Shown here one piece after another: positions 5,932 to 6,367 of a DNA stretch of 6,367 nt. The notes beneath the pieces were generated by a model. That model did not search any database, was not told the DNA's origin, and was given only the letters and a program-made list of their open reading frames with translations. Source of the stretch: Deltaproteobacteria bacterium (GTDB lineage Bacteria; Myxococcota_A; Polyangia; Polyangiales; Houyiibacteriaceae); NCBI GenBank assembly GCA_027295555.1, contig JAPUKT010000066.1, positions 1-6,367 on the forward strand, given 5' to 3'. The translations under genes and the position numbers were made by a program. Numbering within the stretch: the stretch's first letter is position 1; each line of letters starts with the position of its first letter.

Positions 5932-6367
5932 TTGGCGAACAACAAGAAACTTGGCCTGCACGATCGCTACGGCGGCTACGCCCTCATCACGGGCGGGGCG
6001 CGCGGCATCGGGCGCGCATTCGCCCAATACCTCGCGGAGGAGGGCTTCGATCTGTTGGTGGTCGACCGCGAAGGGCAGGAAGCCCACGCACTCGCGGAAG
6101 AGCTTCACGCGGCACACGGGATCGATGCCCGGGCGATTGTGTACGACCTTTCCGAGGACGGCCTCGTCGAAAAGGCCGGTGAGTGGGCAAACAGGTATGA
6201 GATCGGCTTGCTGATCAACAACGAGGGAATATCCCCGATGGACCCGTTCTTCGACATATCCCTCGAAGCGCACCTGACGACACTCGACCTCAACTGCCGC
6301 GCCACGCTGATCCTGACGCACACCATCGGACGTACGATGGCCACACGGGGTCGGGGTGCGGTGATCA
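5932..6367 (+). CDS. Short-chain dehydrogenase/reductase (SDR), N-terminal part, cut by window edge
   Basis: SDR enzymes oxidise or reduce alcohols and ketones with NAD(P)H; the substrate is not predictable here. The visible 145 residues form most of the Rossmann fold: strand and glycine motif YALITGGARGIGRAF (16-30, TGxxxGxG), second strand LLVVDRE (41-47) ending in D45, which in many classical SDRs favours NAD over NADP, D72 in the VYDLS segment near the adenine ring, LLINNEGIS (93-101) in place of the usual NNAG motif, and N121 in LDLNCRATL, the helix asparagine of the catalytic tetrad. The S and YxxxK part lies past the end of the window. The order of motifs and the GFDLLVVDRE segment recall the 17-beta-HSD12/3-ketoacyl reductase-like group, a tentative comparison. 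The gene starts with TTG after a strong Shine-Dalgarno sequence, 11 bases after the CPBP-like gene, so the two are probably cotranscribed. Confidence 0.93.
   Translation, partial: MANNKKLGLHDRYGGYALITGGARGIGRAFAQYLAEEGFDLLVVDREGQEAHALAEELHAAHGIDARAIVYDLSEDGLVEKAGEWANRYEIGLLINNEGISPMDPFFDISLEAHLTTLDLNCRATLILTHTIGRTMATRGRGAVI

Overview
This is a GC-rich bacterial window with tightly packed genes, frequent GTG/TTG starts and short or overlapping gene junctions. The gene content (DnaK, MoaC, a zinc-site GluQ-type synthetase, CPBP and SDR proteins) is bacterial. The style would fit a proteobacterial or myxobacterial-like lineage, possibly uncultivated, but nothing in the sequence fixes the taxon. 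I see no rRNA, tRNA, CRISPR array, insertion sequence or phage gene.

Layout: (1) 1-464, minus strand: the first 154 codons of dnaK, cut by the window edge, with a good ribosome binding site and a plausible promoter. (2) 645-2156, plus strand: a polytopic polysaccharide/lipid flippase of the MOP superfamily, divergent from dnaK. (3) 4211 down to 2153, minus strand: gluQ (glutamyl-Q tRNA-Asp synthetase), a LuxR-type regulator and moaC. The last two share one base at their stop/start junction, and moaC ends tail-to-tail with the flippase gene so that the stop codons overlap. (4) 4389-6367, plus strand: a DEDDh 3'-5' exonuclease, a CPBP-like membrane protein starting inside the exonuclease stop codon, and the N-terminal part of a short-chain dehydrogenase/reductase (SDR) that starts with TTG and is cut by the window edge.

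How the genes relate: the gluQ-luxR-moaC block has the spacing of a transcription unit but joins unrelated tasks (tRNA modification, transcription control, molybdenum cofactor synthesis). The exonuclease-CPBP-SDR block is compact and probably cotranscribed. Its most unusual member is the CPBP-like protein, which keeps the general fold signature but lacks the histidines and asparagine expected for catalysis. No clear new defence or mobile system is visible. Most of the window is ordinary housekeeping and accessory content, with a few details worth checking.
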